Assembly (NCBI GenBank): GCA_000492175.2
Contig: CP097573.1
Coordinates: 1,922,001 to 1,986,000 of the forward strand
DNA: 64,000 nucleotides
Direction: 5' to 3'
From: Firmicutes bacterium ASF500
Lineage (GTDB): Bacteria > Bacillota > Clostridia > Oscillospirales > Oscillospiraceae
The translations under genes and the position numbers were made by a program. Numbering within the stretch: the stretch's first letter is position 1; each line of letters begins with the position of its first letter. The notes below the pieces were generated by a model. It saw nothing but the letters and a program-made list of their open reading frames with translations. It was not told the origin of the DNA and searched no databases. Below, in pieces: positions 32,816-41,989 of the stretch.

Positions 32816-33993
32816 TTCTGCATCCCCTCCTTGAACTGCTGGACGGCGTAGTTGGAGGTATACATTTCTGCCAGCTCCCGGAGCCGGTCATGGAGGGCTC
32901 CCCGCAACACCGTTGCCGGGTACCCTGTGGCCCCGTCCAGGGCTTTGTCGAGCTCCCTGGCCATGTTGAAGATGTTGAGGTAGACCTTGCAGTCGTTCTC
33001 CGGGCGCTCCTCGGCGAGTGCAAGCCCCAGGGCGTAGACCTTCCGGGTCATGCGGTCTCGCTGGATGTCCGGGTGCGCGTGGATGAAGGTGTCTCGCTCG
33101 GCCCCCGGTTCTCCCGGGGATAAGGTGCTGTCCCTGCCGTTGACGTAGTCGTCCACCTCCTTCAGCAGCCCCTGGGGGTTACGCACATCCCGGGGCGTCG
33201 GCGTAGGCGGGGCCCCGGCCCACCTGTCCACCTTGCACTTCGCGCAGATTGCGTCCAGCTCCTCCTGGGTGCGGCCCTCCCGGTACTTGCACACCTCGTC
33301 GCAGATGTACGCCAGGGTCTCCTCCTGCCCCGGGGCCGGTTCCTTGCTCCAGGCGAAGCTCTCCATCCCGCAGCGGCGACACTTGAGCGTCTGAACGGTA
33401 CAGCCGGTGAAGGTCTCCCCCTCCTCGAAGTCGTGGGGGCTCACAATGGCCAGCCCCGCCCGGCTCGGGAGGGCCACGTTGACCCGGTGCCCTTCGTCGG
33501 TGTAGAGGTTGCACACCTCGCCGAAGGTATTGTGCTCAACCAGGAACCGCTCGTCGTGGCCGTCGATCATGCCCAGGTCTTCCAGGGCCCTGGCGTAACC
33601 GTGGAGCTCATGGGCTGCGGTGAGGGGGTCGAGGTCAAGGTGCGGCCCATGCTTGAGCTGGGCCTCCAGCGTGGCCCGCTGCCCCTTGAACAAGCTCTCA
33701 GGCTCCACGTCCTCCTCGCTGACCTCGGTCTCGCCCTCGATGATGACCGTGATCTTCACCTCCGGCTCCGCCACGTCCAGCTCGGACTCCAGGCCCCGGG
33801 CCTGTTCCAGCGCGATCTCCAGGGTCTCGGCGTCGTCGTACTCCATGACGCTCCGGTCGACGTCCAGGATGCCGGTGTAGAGCTCGGCGTCGATCACGCC
33901 GAAGTTGCCCAGGCCGGTGCCCTCGTACTCGCGCTTCTCCCGGTCGTTGAACCGGACGACCAGATAGCCGTTGATTTTCTTCAGTTTTCTCAT
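32812..33993 (-). CDS. Hypothetical mobile-element protein with Cys motifs
   Basis: A 393-residue acidic protein that opens with MRKLKKINGYLVVRFNDREK. In the middle lie two CxxC-like pairs (LKCRRCGME near residue 208, ICAKCKVD near 249), possibly a zinc-binding site. The C-terminal part is helical. GGAAGG lies before the ATG at 33993. It sits in an operon with the 219-residue gene upstream and a 41-residue gene downstream. Such proteins occur on integrated plasmids of gut Clostridia, but I cannot name a function. Confidence 0.6.
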   Translation of the reverse strand: MRKLKKINGYLVVRFNDREKREYEGTGLGNFGVIDAELYTGILDVDRSVMEYDDAETLEIALEQARGLESELDVAEPEVKITVIIEGETEVSEEDVEPESLFKGQRATLEAQLKHGPHLDLDPLTAAHELHGYARALEDLGMIDGHDERFLVEHNTFGEVCNLYTDEGHRVNVALPSRAGLAIVSPHDFEEGETFTGCTVQTLKCRRCGMESFAWSKEPAPGQEETLAYICDEVCKYREGRTQEELDAICAKCKVDRWAGAPPTPTPRDVRNPQGLLKEVDDYVNGRDSTLSPGEPGAERDTFIHAHPDIQRDRMTRKVYALGLALAEERPENDCKVYLNIFNMARELDKALDGATGYPATVLRGALHDRLRELAEMYTSNYAVQQFKEGMQK

Positions 33994-34078
33994 TCTGCTT
34001 GTCCTTCCTTTCTATGTGCCCTGCCATCGTCAGGCCGGGTAGGGCTCCCCCCGGCGACGCCCTCGCGGGCGTTTCGGC

Positions 34079-34738
34079 TTATTCTTCGGTGAGGGCTTCC
34101 AGGCCCTTGACGATCTGCTCGCATACCTCCCGGCGCTCCTTTGCGGCCCGGTAGCCCTTGACGGCCTCGGCGAAGGCGATGTCCTGGGGCGCTTCGGCGT
34201 AGTAGGCCATAGTCTCGGCTGCTTGTTCCATCCGCGCCTTGGAGGTGGCGAGCTCCTCACTTGCCAGCCCATAGACGGCGCTGTGAAGCCATACGGGGAG
34301 CTGCTGCTTCTTGAGGGCGTCGGCCTGTTCCTGGGCGTGGTCGAGTTGGCTCCTCAAGACCTCCACGTCGGAGCGGGCCGCGTTGTACTTGCTGCCCATC
34401 TCCCGGAGCTGCTCTTCGAGGATGTTGACCCGCCCCGGGAAGCTGTAGGCTGCGTCCTCGTCGATGTTCATCTCGGCGACCTCGTAGACGCCCTCGAAGG
34501 CCGTCTTGAGGTAGGACTGGGGGCCCAGCTCGGCGACCATCGCCTTGATCTTCTCCAGGGTCTCCCGCTCCTGCTCCTTCGTGGCATTGACGTCGGTACT
34601 GGTGAGCTCGGTGTCGGTGATCTCGGCGTCCTTGTAGATACCCTTGACTCGCTTCTGAGCGGCCTTCTCGGTGCGCTCGGTGATGTGATCGTAGTGCTCC
34701 TCCCCGTTGAGGATGTAGGTAACTTTGTAACTGTTCAT
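34079..34738 (-). CDS. Hypothetical coiled-coil protein of the plasmid-like module
   Basis: A 219-residue protein. It has a short N-terminal beta segment (YKVTYILNGEEHYDHITER, residues 4-22) and then long charged helices (e.g. VEVLRSQLDHAQEQADALKK). Start is ATG at 34738 behind GAAAGGAG; the longer frame upstream runs through the promoter. It is the first gene of the minus-strand operon controlled by the divergent XRE regulator. Function unknown. Confidence 0.6.
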   Translation of the reverse strand: MNSYKVTYILNGEEHYDHITERTEKAAQKRVKGIYKDAEITDTELTSTDVNATKEQERETLEKIKAMVAELGPQSYLKTAFEGVYEVAEMNIDEDAAYSFPGRVNILEEQLREMGSKYNAARSDVEVLRSQLDHAQEQADALKKQQLPVWLHSAVYGLASEELATSKARMEQAAETMAYYAEAPQDIAFAEAVKGYRAAKERREVCEQIVKGLEALTEE

Positions 34739-34817
34739 GCTGCTGCTCCTTTCCTTGTTGTGCGCGTCGGCTTTTTGTGATATGCTTGTTTCTGGATAAG
34801 TTTTTGACCTTGCCAAT

Positions 34818-34884
34818 AGTATAATGCGTAATTACGAGAATGTCAATACATTTCCGAGAAATAATTACGTAAATTCGAGAGGAG
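34818..34884. promoter_or_regulatory. Divergent control region with TAATTACG operators
   Basis: Minus-strand promoter TTGACA (34841-34846), 17-base spacer, TATACT (34818-34823). The spacer contains the palindrome CGTAATTACG (34827-34836). A second related site (AATTACGTAAATT) lies at about 34863-34876 just before the regulator gene. Likely binding sites for the adjacent XRE regulator, inferred. Confidence 0.6.
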
Positions 34885-34891
34885 TTTTTTT

Positions 34892-35323
34892 ATGTTTGGT
34901 GATTTGCTGAAGGAGCTTCGCACCCAGAAGAAGGTGTCGCAGACTGAGCTTGCGAGGGCGATTGGCGTTTCAAACGGGAACGTGGGCGACTGGGAGCGGG
35001 GGCGTAGCAAGCCCGGGTATGATGCGCTGGTTGCGCTCTCTCGTTATTTCGAGATTAGTGCTGGCCGTCTTCTGGAGCTTCCGGTTGCAAGCGGAGAACT
35101 CACCTGTGACGACGTCCCATTAACCCAGATGGAGAGCGACGTGATTGCCATGCTCCGCTTGCTGAACCCCCACGATCGAAAAAATGCCGTCGATTTTATC
35201 ACCATGCTCTACGAACAAGCGACCGGGGAAAAAGGCTCTATCTACTCGACATATACCGAAGGCAACTTCAAGCAGACCAGCGGGCCCGCCGCAGACGGCG
35301 GCAGTAAGAGTGTGATCGCCTAA
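34892..35323 (+). CDS. XRE-family transcriptional regulator
   Basis: A 143-residue protein. The N-terminal helix-turn-helix is clear (LRTQKKVSQTELARAIGVSN, residues 8-27; GNVGDWERGRSKPGYDALVA follows). The C-terminal half (about 70-143) has no known domain and ends in a Gly/Ser-rich tail. GAGAGGAG precedes the ATG. Divergent from the plasmid-like operon and probably its repressor, acting on the TAATTACG palindromes. Confidence 0.85.
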   Translation: MFGDLLKELRTQKKVSQTELARAIGVSNGNVGDWERGRSKPGYDALVALSRYFEISAGRLLELPVASGELTCDDVPLTQMESDVIAMLRLLNPHDRKNAVDFITMLYEQATGEKGSIYSTYTEGNFKQTSGPAADGGSKSVIA

Positions 35324-36262
35324 ATTTTTTTGGTCTGTTTTGGTTAAATAATTATCCGTTTTTGTGTCCGATTGCTTTATGAGGGCTCTGCGGCCTATGG
35401 TAGCCCCAAAACCCTTGAAATTTGGGCAATCGGACAAGCGGACGGGGAAAAAGTGAAAATGTCCGATTGCTCCAGGCCGGTACCGCCCACTGACCGCCCC
35501 CTCGCAGTAACGCCTGAATAACGCCACCAGCGGCCCGATCTGCGCCGGTTCGCCCGGTTTGGGCCTAAATTCTAACGCTCTAACGGTGCGTTATTACGCT
35601 GGGCCCCCTTGCATTTCCCCCGCAGCCCTGCTATACTATCCTCAAGGGCCGCGAAGCCCACGCCTTCTTGGTCTGCTGCTGTGACTTCCGGGGCGTGGCC
35701 GAGCGGCCCGCTTCAATTCCTGCCCGTCCCTGCCATCAAGAAAAACCCCCGGATTGCCGTTTTTAAGCGGTTTTCCGGGGGTTTTCCTGTTCAGCCGGGT
35801 CGATTGTCCGCCGCGCCGCGCCGCCGCCGACGTGCGGCCTCCAGCGGCCCCTGGGCATAAAAAAAGACGCCGACCGCCGTCGACGCCTTCGCGCTCAATG
35901 AATGTGAGAATGTGCGGGCCTTTCCCGCCTGAAATATGCCCGTTCCCATTGAAAAACGGGGGTTTTCCAACACTTCCCCCGGTTCTCCCGGTTTATCCCG
36001 GTTTCTCAATTATCCTGTCCCCTTACACGTATTTTTCGGGGCATTTGCCACCTGTAATGCCTGGATTTCCCTTGCGGCTCTAAGCCTTTGCCTGTATCCA
36101 ATGCCAAATCCAGCGCCATACTGGGAAAAGTAATGCCATTCTCCACTTTGCACAGTTCCTCGTAAAATGTACCGCAAACGGCTTTAACCCTCGGTTTTCC
36201 CGCCTCCCGGCCCGCATTGCGGGCCGGGGTGACCCGGCGTGGCGGCGTAAGGCGCCACGCCT
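35324..36262. other. 940-bp region without genes; iteron-like repeats and hairpins
   Basis: No credible gene. GTCCGATTGC occurs at 35366-35375 and 35461-35470 and inverted at 35426-35435, like iterons. A long inverted repeat (CCCCCGGATTGCCG with the arm CCGGGGG near 35742-35787) flanked by A-runs and T-runs is probably a bidirectional terminator. Another hairpin (GGCGTGGCG-GCGTAAGGC-GCCACGCC) lies near 36236-36262. Because an initiator-like gene follows, an old replication or transfer origin is possible. Confidence 0.45.
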
Positions 36263-36838
36263 TTATCCTGCACTTTTTTCGACCCCCCGGTTCACCTGAC
36301 CGTTTTGAAAATCGCTGAGGCCACCCACTTTGCACACCGGGCCGCACAGCCCCGACACGCCGCGTTCCACTGTTGGGGGTGTTGTAGGATGCCCAGCCGA
36401 CAGGGGCGGCTCCTGAGTCGCGCACAGCCGCGACAATCGTGCCTGTGCTTTCTGCCGTTCTACGGCCAGCTCCAGCTGACAGAGCTGCCGCTCGTGGTAG
36501 TGATCCACCGCTTCACGGATGGGGCGGATGTGGTAGCGCAGTGTACCGTTGCGCTTGCGCCCGTCCCTCGTGACGACGGTGGTGGACTCCGTGCGGATAA
36601 GGTGCTTGTCCTCCAGCTCCAGCACGTACTTTCGCACGGTGTTGGCGCTCATCTTCACCGCTCTGCCGATGGTGCTGTAGCTGGCGTAGGACTGGAAGGT
36701 CTTCCTGTCCTCGATGTGCATCAGGTAACCGTAGATTGCGATGGCGCCGTAGGACAGGTCCAGATAGAACACCTCATTGGGCAGAGGAGAAAAATTCTTG
36801 GCTGGGTCGCGCTTGGAATAGAGATCGTATTTCTTCAC
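36263..36838 (-). CDS. Winged-helix protein of plasmid/ICE replication-initiator type
   Basis: A 191-residue protein. Residues about 15-110 resemble the N-terminal winged helix of RepA-N/helix-turn-helix initiator proteins of Clostridial mobile elements (PNEVFYLDLSYGAIAIYGYL, then TIGRAVKMSANTVRKYVLEL). The C-terminal third is low-complexity. Start is GTG at 36838 behind GGGAGG, overlapping the previous stop. Next to a gene-free stretch with iteron-like repeats, which would suit an origin; replication itself is not shown. Confidence 0.6.
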   Translation of the reverse strand: MKKYDLYSKRDPAKNFSPLPNEVFYLDLSYGAIAIYGYLMHIEDRKTFQSYASYSTIGRAVKMSANTVRKYVLELEDKHLIRTESTTVVTRDGRKRNGTLRYHIRPIREAVDHYHERQLCQLELAVERQKAQARLSRLCATQEPPLSAGHPTTPPTVERGVSGLCGPVCKVGGLSDFQNGQVNRGVEKSAG

Positions 36839-37044
36839 GCCGTACCTCCCGTGTGTTCCTCCACCCAACGGATGAACGCCTCCTTGGGGATCACGATGCG
36901 GCTGCCGATGCGCAGTGCCGGGAAGCCCTGTTCGTGCATCAACTCGTACCCGCTGGACGGCGAGACGCCCAGCACCCTTGCCACTATCTCCGCGTTCAGA
37001 AACAGCGGCAGCTCGTCATAGCTTTTGTAGACTGACTCTTTCAT
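36835..37044 (-). CDS. Excisionase-like helix-turn-helix protein
   Basis: A 69-residue protein of the excisionase/MerR-like HTH_17 type: LFLNAEIVARVLGVSPSSGY (helix-turn-helix, residues 14-33), then FPALRIGSRIVIPKEAFIRW, the typical wing with the RIG-R motif. AAAGGAGG lies seven bases before the ATG. Its stop overlaps the start of the initiator-like gene, so they are co-translated. It may direct excision of an integrated element or copy-control; no integrase remains beside it. Confidence 0.8.
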   Translation of the reverse strand: MKESVYKSYDELPLFLNAEIVARVLGVSPSSGYELMHEQGFPALRIGSRIVIPKEAFIRWVEEHTGGTA

Positions 37045-37183
37045 GTTACATCCTCCTTTATACCTGATTGACTTCTGTTTGTTGCTCTGATATGATGAGG
37101 GTAACACAAAATCAACAGCCATACAATAGATTTGGCCCAGGATGGGGAAACGCCAAAAGTCTATCGGATACAGGAGGGACAGC

Positions 37184-38230
37184 ATGGCAGAGAACACCTT
37201 TGACCGATTCTCGGTTTTCTTTACCAAGGACACTGTGTTTCTGGATGGAGCAGCTTTCCCACTGGGGCAGCTCACAACGGATGTTCTAAACCTGGACGGC
37301 GAGATACTGACGGAGATCGACCAGCGGGTTAACGGCTTTATGTCTGCCGTGTGGACGCTGCTCCAGGAAAAAACAGACAGCGCCGCCTGTTCCGCACAGG
37401 AACAGCTCAACGCTGTCTGGGATTTAATTTTCGATTTGCCGGTCTATCGGAGCCTGCGTCTGGACACAGAGACAGCCCGGAATTTATTCCCCGCCCTTCT
37501 GTCTGATTCAGCCAAGTGGTCGGAGACCCTGGATGTCGATTCGGAGGGTCACCGGATGTTTGAGGATTTTCTCTCTGGACTGGAATACTTTTCAGAGAGC
37601 CTGCGGAACATCAGGGGACAACTGGATGGGATGCTGGAGCTCTACTTTGAGCCCCTCTCCCGACGCAATACCGACGCATATGCGGGAGCTTACACCGCTT
37701 ACTTTACCGACATGGCAGCCGCAGGGGGACTGTTTTTCCCGGAGCAGGAATTCAGCCAGAGCTTTCCCGCACAGCTCTGCTTTGTCCCAACAGCAGATCC
37801 TACAGAGGCAGGAAAAGTTCTCCTGGCAGAAAAGGTGGAGTTTCGTCATCTCTCCCACTTTCTCTATACGGATTTCTACCGGGGGCTGATGGTAGGCAAC
37901 GCGCCCCGCCGCTGTCACAACTGCGGACGCTATTTTCTGCTGACCGCCGGGTACAACACTTGCTACTGCAATAACATCGCACCGGGTGAGACGGAGCGCA
38001 CCTGCCGCAAGGTCGGCGCGCATAGAAAAGCGAATCATCCCACAGGGTTGAGTCCAGCGGGTATGGAATACCGGAAGGTCTACAACCGTTTAAAGGCAAG
38101 AAAACAGAGGGGAAAAATCAGCAGGGATGAGTGGAACGCCACTTTATCACAGGCCCAGAAGGTGCTGGACTTGGCGGAGCAGGGAAAACTGTCAGACGAG
38201 GAAATGCGGAAGCAGTTTGCCACATTTTGA
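37184..38230 (+). CDS. DUF6076 domain protein with Cys-rich zinc motif
   Basis: A 348-residue protein. The last third has the block CHNCGRYFLLTAGYNTCYCN (about residues 245-264), followed by RTCRKVGAHRKA. This is a zinc-ribbon-like Cys cluster that is typical of DUF6076, found widely in gut Clostridia. The N-terminal part is helical and acidic. ATG at 37184 with CAGGAGGG before it. Function unknown. It stands between the plasmid-like module and the restriction-modification locus. Confidence 0.75.
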   Translation: MAENTFDRFSVFFTKDTVFLDGAAFPLGQLTTDVLNLDGEILTEIDQRVNGFMSAVWTLLQEKTDSAACSAQEQLNAVWDLIFDLPVYRSLRLDTETARNLFPALLSDSAKWSETLDVDSEGHRMFEDFLSGLEYFSESLRNIRGQLDGMLELYFEPLSRRNTDAYAGAYTAYFTDMAAAGGLFFPEQEFSQSFPAQLCFVPTADPTEAGKVLLAEKVEFRHLSHFLYTDFYRGLMVGNAPRRCHNCGRYFLLTAGYNTCYCNNIAPGETERTCRKVGAHRKANHPTGLSPAGMEYRKVYNRLKARKQRGKISRDEWNATLSQAQKVLDLAEQGKLSDEEMRKQFATF

Positions 38231-38376
38231 GCGAGTGGTTATTCTTTGGATAGGCGATGCAAATCTTGGGGATTGATTTGTTAGGATAACGGTCCCGTTA
38301 CATATGGGAATTGTACGTCATGTTTCTTTGTAAATGCAGTAAAGATCGGTTGCATTATTGGTCAAAATTTTTCCTG

Positions 38377-38421
38377 TAATTTACATTATGAGAAGTTCGC
38401 CAACGGCAGCGTGAAATGTAT
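38377..38421. repeat. 45-bp inverted repeat, outer pair, left copy
   Basis: Perfect inverted match to 41751-41795 (starts TAATTTACATTATGAGAAG on the plus strand). It encodes part of the first conserved region of HsdS. The pair could support a 3.4-kb inversion. Confidence 0.9.
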
Positions 38422-38909
38422 CGAGAATGAGATATGGTAATTGCTTAAATGTCGATACGGCATCTATTTCTGATTCTGCATGGATCCTGGATCTTGAAGA
38501 TATTGAAAAAGATAGTGGCGTTGTTCTGCGAAAAGTACGAAAGTCTGAACGCAACGCTGCAAGCACAAAACACTTTTTCCACAGAGGTCAGGTGTTATAT
38601 AGCAAACTCCGTCCCTACTTGAACAAAGTAGTTCTGTCAGATGAAGATGGATATTGTACCTCAGAGATTCTGCCACTGGAGTTTGAACGAAATGTCCTGC
38701 CGCAATATGCCCGCTATTATTTGATGTCTCCAGTATTTTTAGAATATGCTAATAAGTGTTCATATGGTGTGAAGATGCCCCGCCTTGGAACAATAGACGG
38801 AAAGAAATCGATAATATCGATCCCTCCAATTGAGGAACAGAAACGAATTGTTTTTGCAATAGAGCAGGCATTTACTCAACTTGCCGCGATTACTCGGAAC
38901 CTATTATGA
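38377..38909 (+). pseudogene. Decayed hsdS cassette 1
   Basis: Begins with 45 bases (38377-38421) that are a perfect inverted copy of the first conserved region of the active hsdS (41751-41795). The hsdS frame then hits a stop (CIENEIW). The recognition-domain part continues in another frame from an ATG at 38427: 160 residues ending in the usual HsdS tail (IPPIEEQKRIVFAIEQAF). The bases coding the start of the recognition domain (PEGW-type motif) are missing. A damaged silent cassette. Confidence 0.75.
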
Positions 38910-38945
38910 CTAACAGCCGCCCTCGGGAGAAGGCGGCTGTTTTCT

Positions 38946-39755
38946 TTACCATGTGACGATTTTATCCACCAGCGCCTGCTGTTCGCTGGCAGTTCTGCGA
39001 AGGTAGATGCGTGTCGTTTCAATGCTCTCGTGACCCATCAAATCTGCCAGCAGAGCAATGTCATTGTACTTCTCCAAGAAGTTTTTGGCGTACCGGTGCC
39101 GGAAGGAGTGCGGATACACCACCTTTTTATCCAGTCCATATTTGTCCGCATAGTTTTTGAGTTGCTGGGAAATGCCGCGGGTGGTAATGCGCTCCCCATA
39201 GCGGTTCAAAAATAAATAGCCGGAGGAACGGTTTGATTCCTCCAACCATTCAAGAGTTTCCGTCCTTAACTTTTTGGGTATGTACAGCCTGCGCAGTTTT
39301 CCGCCTTTGGTGTACAGGTCAAAATAACCGACTTCCACATGCTCGATTTTGATTTGGATCAGTTCGCTCACGCGTGCCCCGGTCGCAGCCAGATACCAGA
39401 CCACGAAGTACCACTCCATGTTACCGTCCTTCTTGAGCTGCTTTTTCAAAAAGTTGTAGTCGGCGTTACTGATCACATTCTCCAGAAAGTTCTTCTGCTG
39501 CACCTTCACAGCTTTCAACCGCAGACGATCTTTGTGCAGGAACTCCAGGTATTTGTTCATTGCCTGGATACGCAGGTTGACGGTCTTGGGCTTGAAAAAT
39601 TCCATTAGATACCCTTTGTAAGCCATCAGGTTTTCCTTGCTGATTTCATCGTAGTGAGCATGGTAGAAATCTACCGTCCAGAGATAGGAGTGGATAGTGT
39701 TCTCCGAAAGATTGCACTTTCTCAGGTGCTGTTCGAATGTTTCATTTGTCCTCAT
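38946..39755 (-). CDS. Tyrosine recombinase of the hsdS shufflon
   Basis: A 269-residue recombinase, complete in length. It has an N-terminal SAM-like core-binding domain (1-90) and a catalytic domain with all active-site residues: Arg128 (TGARVSEL), Lys150, His216 and Arg219 (HSFRHRYA), His242 (GHESIETT), Tyr251 (RIYLRR). It is close to the XerC/D-like invertases linked to type I restriction loci (CreX, PsrA). It lies between two hsdS cassettes whose ends are inverted repeats of the active gene. So its most likely task is DNA inversion that exchanges target-recognition domains. Confidence 0.9.
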   Translation of the reverse strand: MRTNETFEQHLRKCNLSENTIHSYLWTVDFYHAHYDEISKENLMAYKGYLMEFFKPKTVNLRIQAMNKYLEFLHKDRLRLKAVKVQQKNFLENVISNADYNFLKKQLKKDGNMEWYFVVWYLAATGARVSELIQIKIEHVEVGYFDLYTKGGKLRRLYIPKKLRTETLEWLEESNRSSGYLFLNRYGERITTRGISQQLKNYADKYGLDKKVVYPHSFRHRYAKNFLEKYNDIALLADLMGHESIETTRIYLRRTASEQQALVDKIVTW

Positions 39756-39824
39756 AAAAGGCGCCTCCCAATAATATTTTTGCGAGTTTATCGCGCCAAT
39801 ATTATAGGGGAAATATGTGACTAT

Positions 39825-39845
39825 CTCTTATTATGAGAAGATTGG
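39825..39845. repeat. 21-bp inverted repeat, inner pair, left copy
   Basis: Perfect inverted match to 40986-41006 (contains TTATTATGAGAAGATTGG). It opens the silent cassette and would serve as the crossover site. Confidence 0.9.
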
Positions 39846-40398
39846 TGAAAAGGTATCTGAGTATGATATAGATGAACTTCCTTACGGCTGGAGCATTGGC
39901 TCTTTCTCGCAAGTCAATATGTTTATTTCCGAAACTGTTGACCCAAGTAATTCTACTGACGAAATGTTTGAACTGTATAGTGTACCGAACTTTGATGTAG
40001 GTGTACCTGAAATCATTATCGGTAAAGAAATAGGATCATCCAAGCAATCTGTTTGTGAGAATGATGTACTTGTCTGTAAAATTAATCCTCGCATTAATCG
40101 GGTCTGGATTACGGGTCATATTACATCCTATCGGATTCTCGGTTCATCTGAGTGGATTGTTTTTAGAAATAATATGCTATTTGCACCATATTTGCGACAT
40201 TATTTTTCTTCGCCGCACTTTCGTAAATTAATGCTTTCAAATGTTTCCGGTGTCGGTGGTTCCTTGATGAGAGCACAGCCTGAGTCGGTTAAGAAATATC
40301 CAGTTTTGATTCCACCATATCAAGAACAAATCAGAATTGCGGAACGCATAGATGAGCTGTTTGCACTTCTCGTAGCAATAGAAAAGAGTCTTATGTGA
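39825..40398 (+). CDS. Silent hsdS cassette 2 (alternative second recognition domain)
   Basis: An open frame of about 190 residues without its own good ribosome site. It begins at the 21-bp inverted repeat with SYYEKIG, exactly the sequence that opens the second half of the active HsdS (NSYYEKIG). A complete target-recognition domain (DELPYGWSIGSFSQVNMF) and a conserved HsdS end (YQEQIRIAERIDELFALLVA) follow. Its end forms a palindrome with the end of the active gene. Inversion between the 21-bp repeats would fuse it in frame to the first half of hsdS and give a new DNA specificity. Confidence 0.85.
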
Positions 40399-40414
40399 GG
40401 CTCTTTTCTATTGC
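40375..40414. repeat. Palindrome joining the ends of the active and silent hsdS
   Basis: GCAATAGAAAAGAG and its inverse CTCTTTTCTATTGC with a 12-base centre. Both hsdS frames end inside it (eight bases of overlap), so inversion around it keeps both C-termini intact. Confidence 0.85.
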
Positions 40415-41989
40415 TGATATAGTTGAAAATGCGGCGGTTATTGCCAAAGCAATTCGCTTTTGCTCTGAGAATGGCGGTATTGGGATAAGCATTTCCTTTA
40501 GTGTGAGCGGTTTAAGTTCTTTCTGGTTCGTGGAACCTTCACCCTCCTTTTCAAGCTCGGCTTGATTTGCTTTCATAAATGCATATAGGTAAAATGCGTG
40601 AACATTGCGATGGGCTCGAACAACCGTAACATGAGAATCAGGAACTATAGGAAGATTGGCACGATTGTCAGCAACACGATAGAACCCAACACGGCCCAGG
40701 GTTCCTGTACCAGTAGAGTTAATAACGACATCTCCATCCTGCATATATTCATCATCTGTGTATTTACCCAAGGTATTTTCATCAAGATACAGCGCCAGTC
40801 CGATATCAATGCCGGCGTATTTCGTATTGCACTTTTGAGCAAAGACAAGTGTACCGCTTTGCTCAATATATTTTGGAGATTTCCCCCGACGAATTTCTTT
40901 GATGCAACAGTTTTCTAACCGCATCCATTCCCATGTATCGGGTATCTCAAATGGCATCTCTTCATTGATACAATGGATCTCGTAGCCAATCTTCTCATAA
41001 TAAGAGTTATCCTCACCACGGAAGATGACAGATTCCTTCTTGTCACGCTTGAGTTTGCCTTGCTTGATGAGCTCTTCTTTCTCTGCCCGAATGCGTTCCA
41101 GCAAGACGGAGGCAGGTTCGTCAGCGGGGTCTTGGGGGACGAGTTGGCCGCTAATGGCGAGATTAAGGATTTTGGATTTGGCAAGCGAAACCAAAGAAAG
41201 TGCTTCGGATTTTTCTGTTTCAACTTTGTCAATTTCTCCGATTATGTGTTGAAGATGTTTAACAATCAACTGTTGCTCACTCATCGGAGGCAAGGGAATA
41301 GGAAGAACCTGTAATGATTGCCCGGTCAAATGTTTTATTGTTGTACCAGTATAATACCTTTCGTACTGGGTTGATGTTATGAAGTGCCTGATTACATAGT
41401 ACAAATACTCTGGTAGGACTTCGATAGCTCTTACTCTGTGTAAAGCTTTCTGATAAAACACCACTTCCTCAGACTGCCAAACAGCACATCGACCAGGCTC
41501 ACCACCCTCACATATAACCAAGTCGCCATGACGAATGCTGTACCTTTCGAGTTCGTCGTCTTCAAAACGCATATCGAGAACATCGCTCAACTCAAATGTG
41601 CCCCAGCGAACATTGACGTTTCGGAGATAGGGTCTAAGCGAGCCTTTATTTTTGGCTACATCCAACATCTTTCCTAAAGCCATGTCAGCAATAGAACTTA
41701 GTCTCACCCATACCCAACCCTCTGGCAGGTCAAATGGTATCTCTTCCTCAATACATTTCACGCTGCCGTTGGCGAACTTCTCATAATGTAAATTATCCTC
41801 ACCGACAAAGATAATAGTATCGTTCTTGATATCCTTGGCCTTGAGCTTACCGTCTTTCACCATCTGCTGCTTCTGCTGGCGAATCCGTTCCAGCAGAACA
41901 GAAGCCGGTTCGTCATTTGGATCCTGCGGAACCAGCTTGCCGCGGATAGCAAGGTCAAGCACCTTTTGGCGTAATGCCTTTGTATCCAT
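40391..41989 (-). CDS. hsdS: Type I restriction specificity subunit HsdS (expressed copy)
   Basis: A 532-residue HsdS with two target-recognition domains and two conserved spacers of the same sequence family: GKLVPQDPNDEPASVLLERI near residue 18 and GQLVPQDPADEPASVLLERI near 286. Recognition domain 1 follows DLPEGWVWVRL (near 90), and domain 2 follows EIPDTWEWMRL (near 355). It would define the bipartite DNA target of the HsdM2S methylase. The start overlaps the hsdM stop by one base. Parts of it are repeated, inverted, in two cassettes 0 to 3 kb away next to a recombinase. Confidence 0.92.
   Translation of the reverse strand: MDTKALRQKVLDLAIRGKLVPQDPNDEPASVLLERIRQQKQQMVKDGKLKAKDIKNDTIIFVGEDNLHYEKFANGSVKCIEEEIPFDLPEGWVWVRLSSIADMALGKMLDVAKNKGSLRPYLRNVNVRWGTFELSDVLDMRFEDDELERYSIRHGDLVICEGGEPGRCAVWQSEEVVFYQKALHRVRAIEVLPEYLYYVIRHFITSTQYERYYTGTTIKHLTGQSLQVLPIPLPPMSEQQLIVKHLQHIIGEIDKVETEKSEALSLVSLAKSKILNLAISGQLVPQDPADEPASVLLERIRAEKEELIKQGKLKRDKKESVIFRGEDNSYYEKIGYEIHCINEEMPFEIPDTWEWMRLENCCIKEIRRGKSPKYIEQSGTLVFAQKCNTKYAGIDIGLALYLDENTLGKYTDDEYMQDGDVVINSTGTGTLGRVGFYRVADNRANLPIVPDSHVTVVRAHRNVHAFYLYAFMKANQAELEKEGEGSTNQKELKPLTLKEMLIPIPPFSEQKRIALAITAAFSTISAIEKSLT
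40986..41006. repeat. 21-bp inverted repeat, inner pair, right copy
   Basis: Partner of 39825-39845, inside the central conserved region of the active hsdS. Confidence 0.9.
41751..41795. repeat. 45-bp inverted repeat, outer pair, right copy
   Basis: Partner of 38377-38421, inside the first conserved region of the active hsdS. Confidence 0.9.

Noticed and set aside
38946..39755. The recombinase as the integrase of the 29.7-kb island
   Set aside because: It lies in the middle of the island between hsdS cassettes with inverted repeats, not at an end next to the tRNA halves; inversion of hsdS explains it better.
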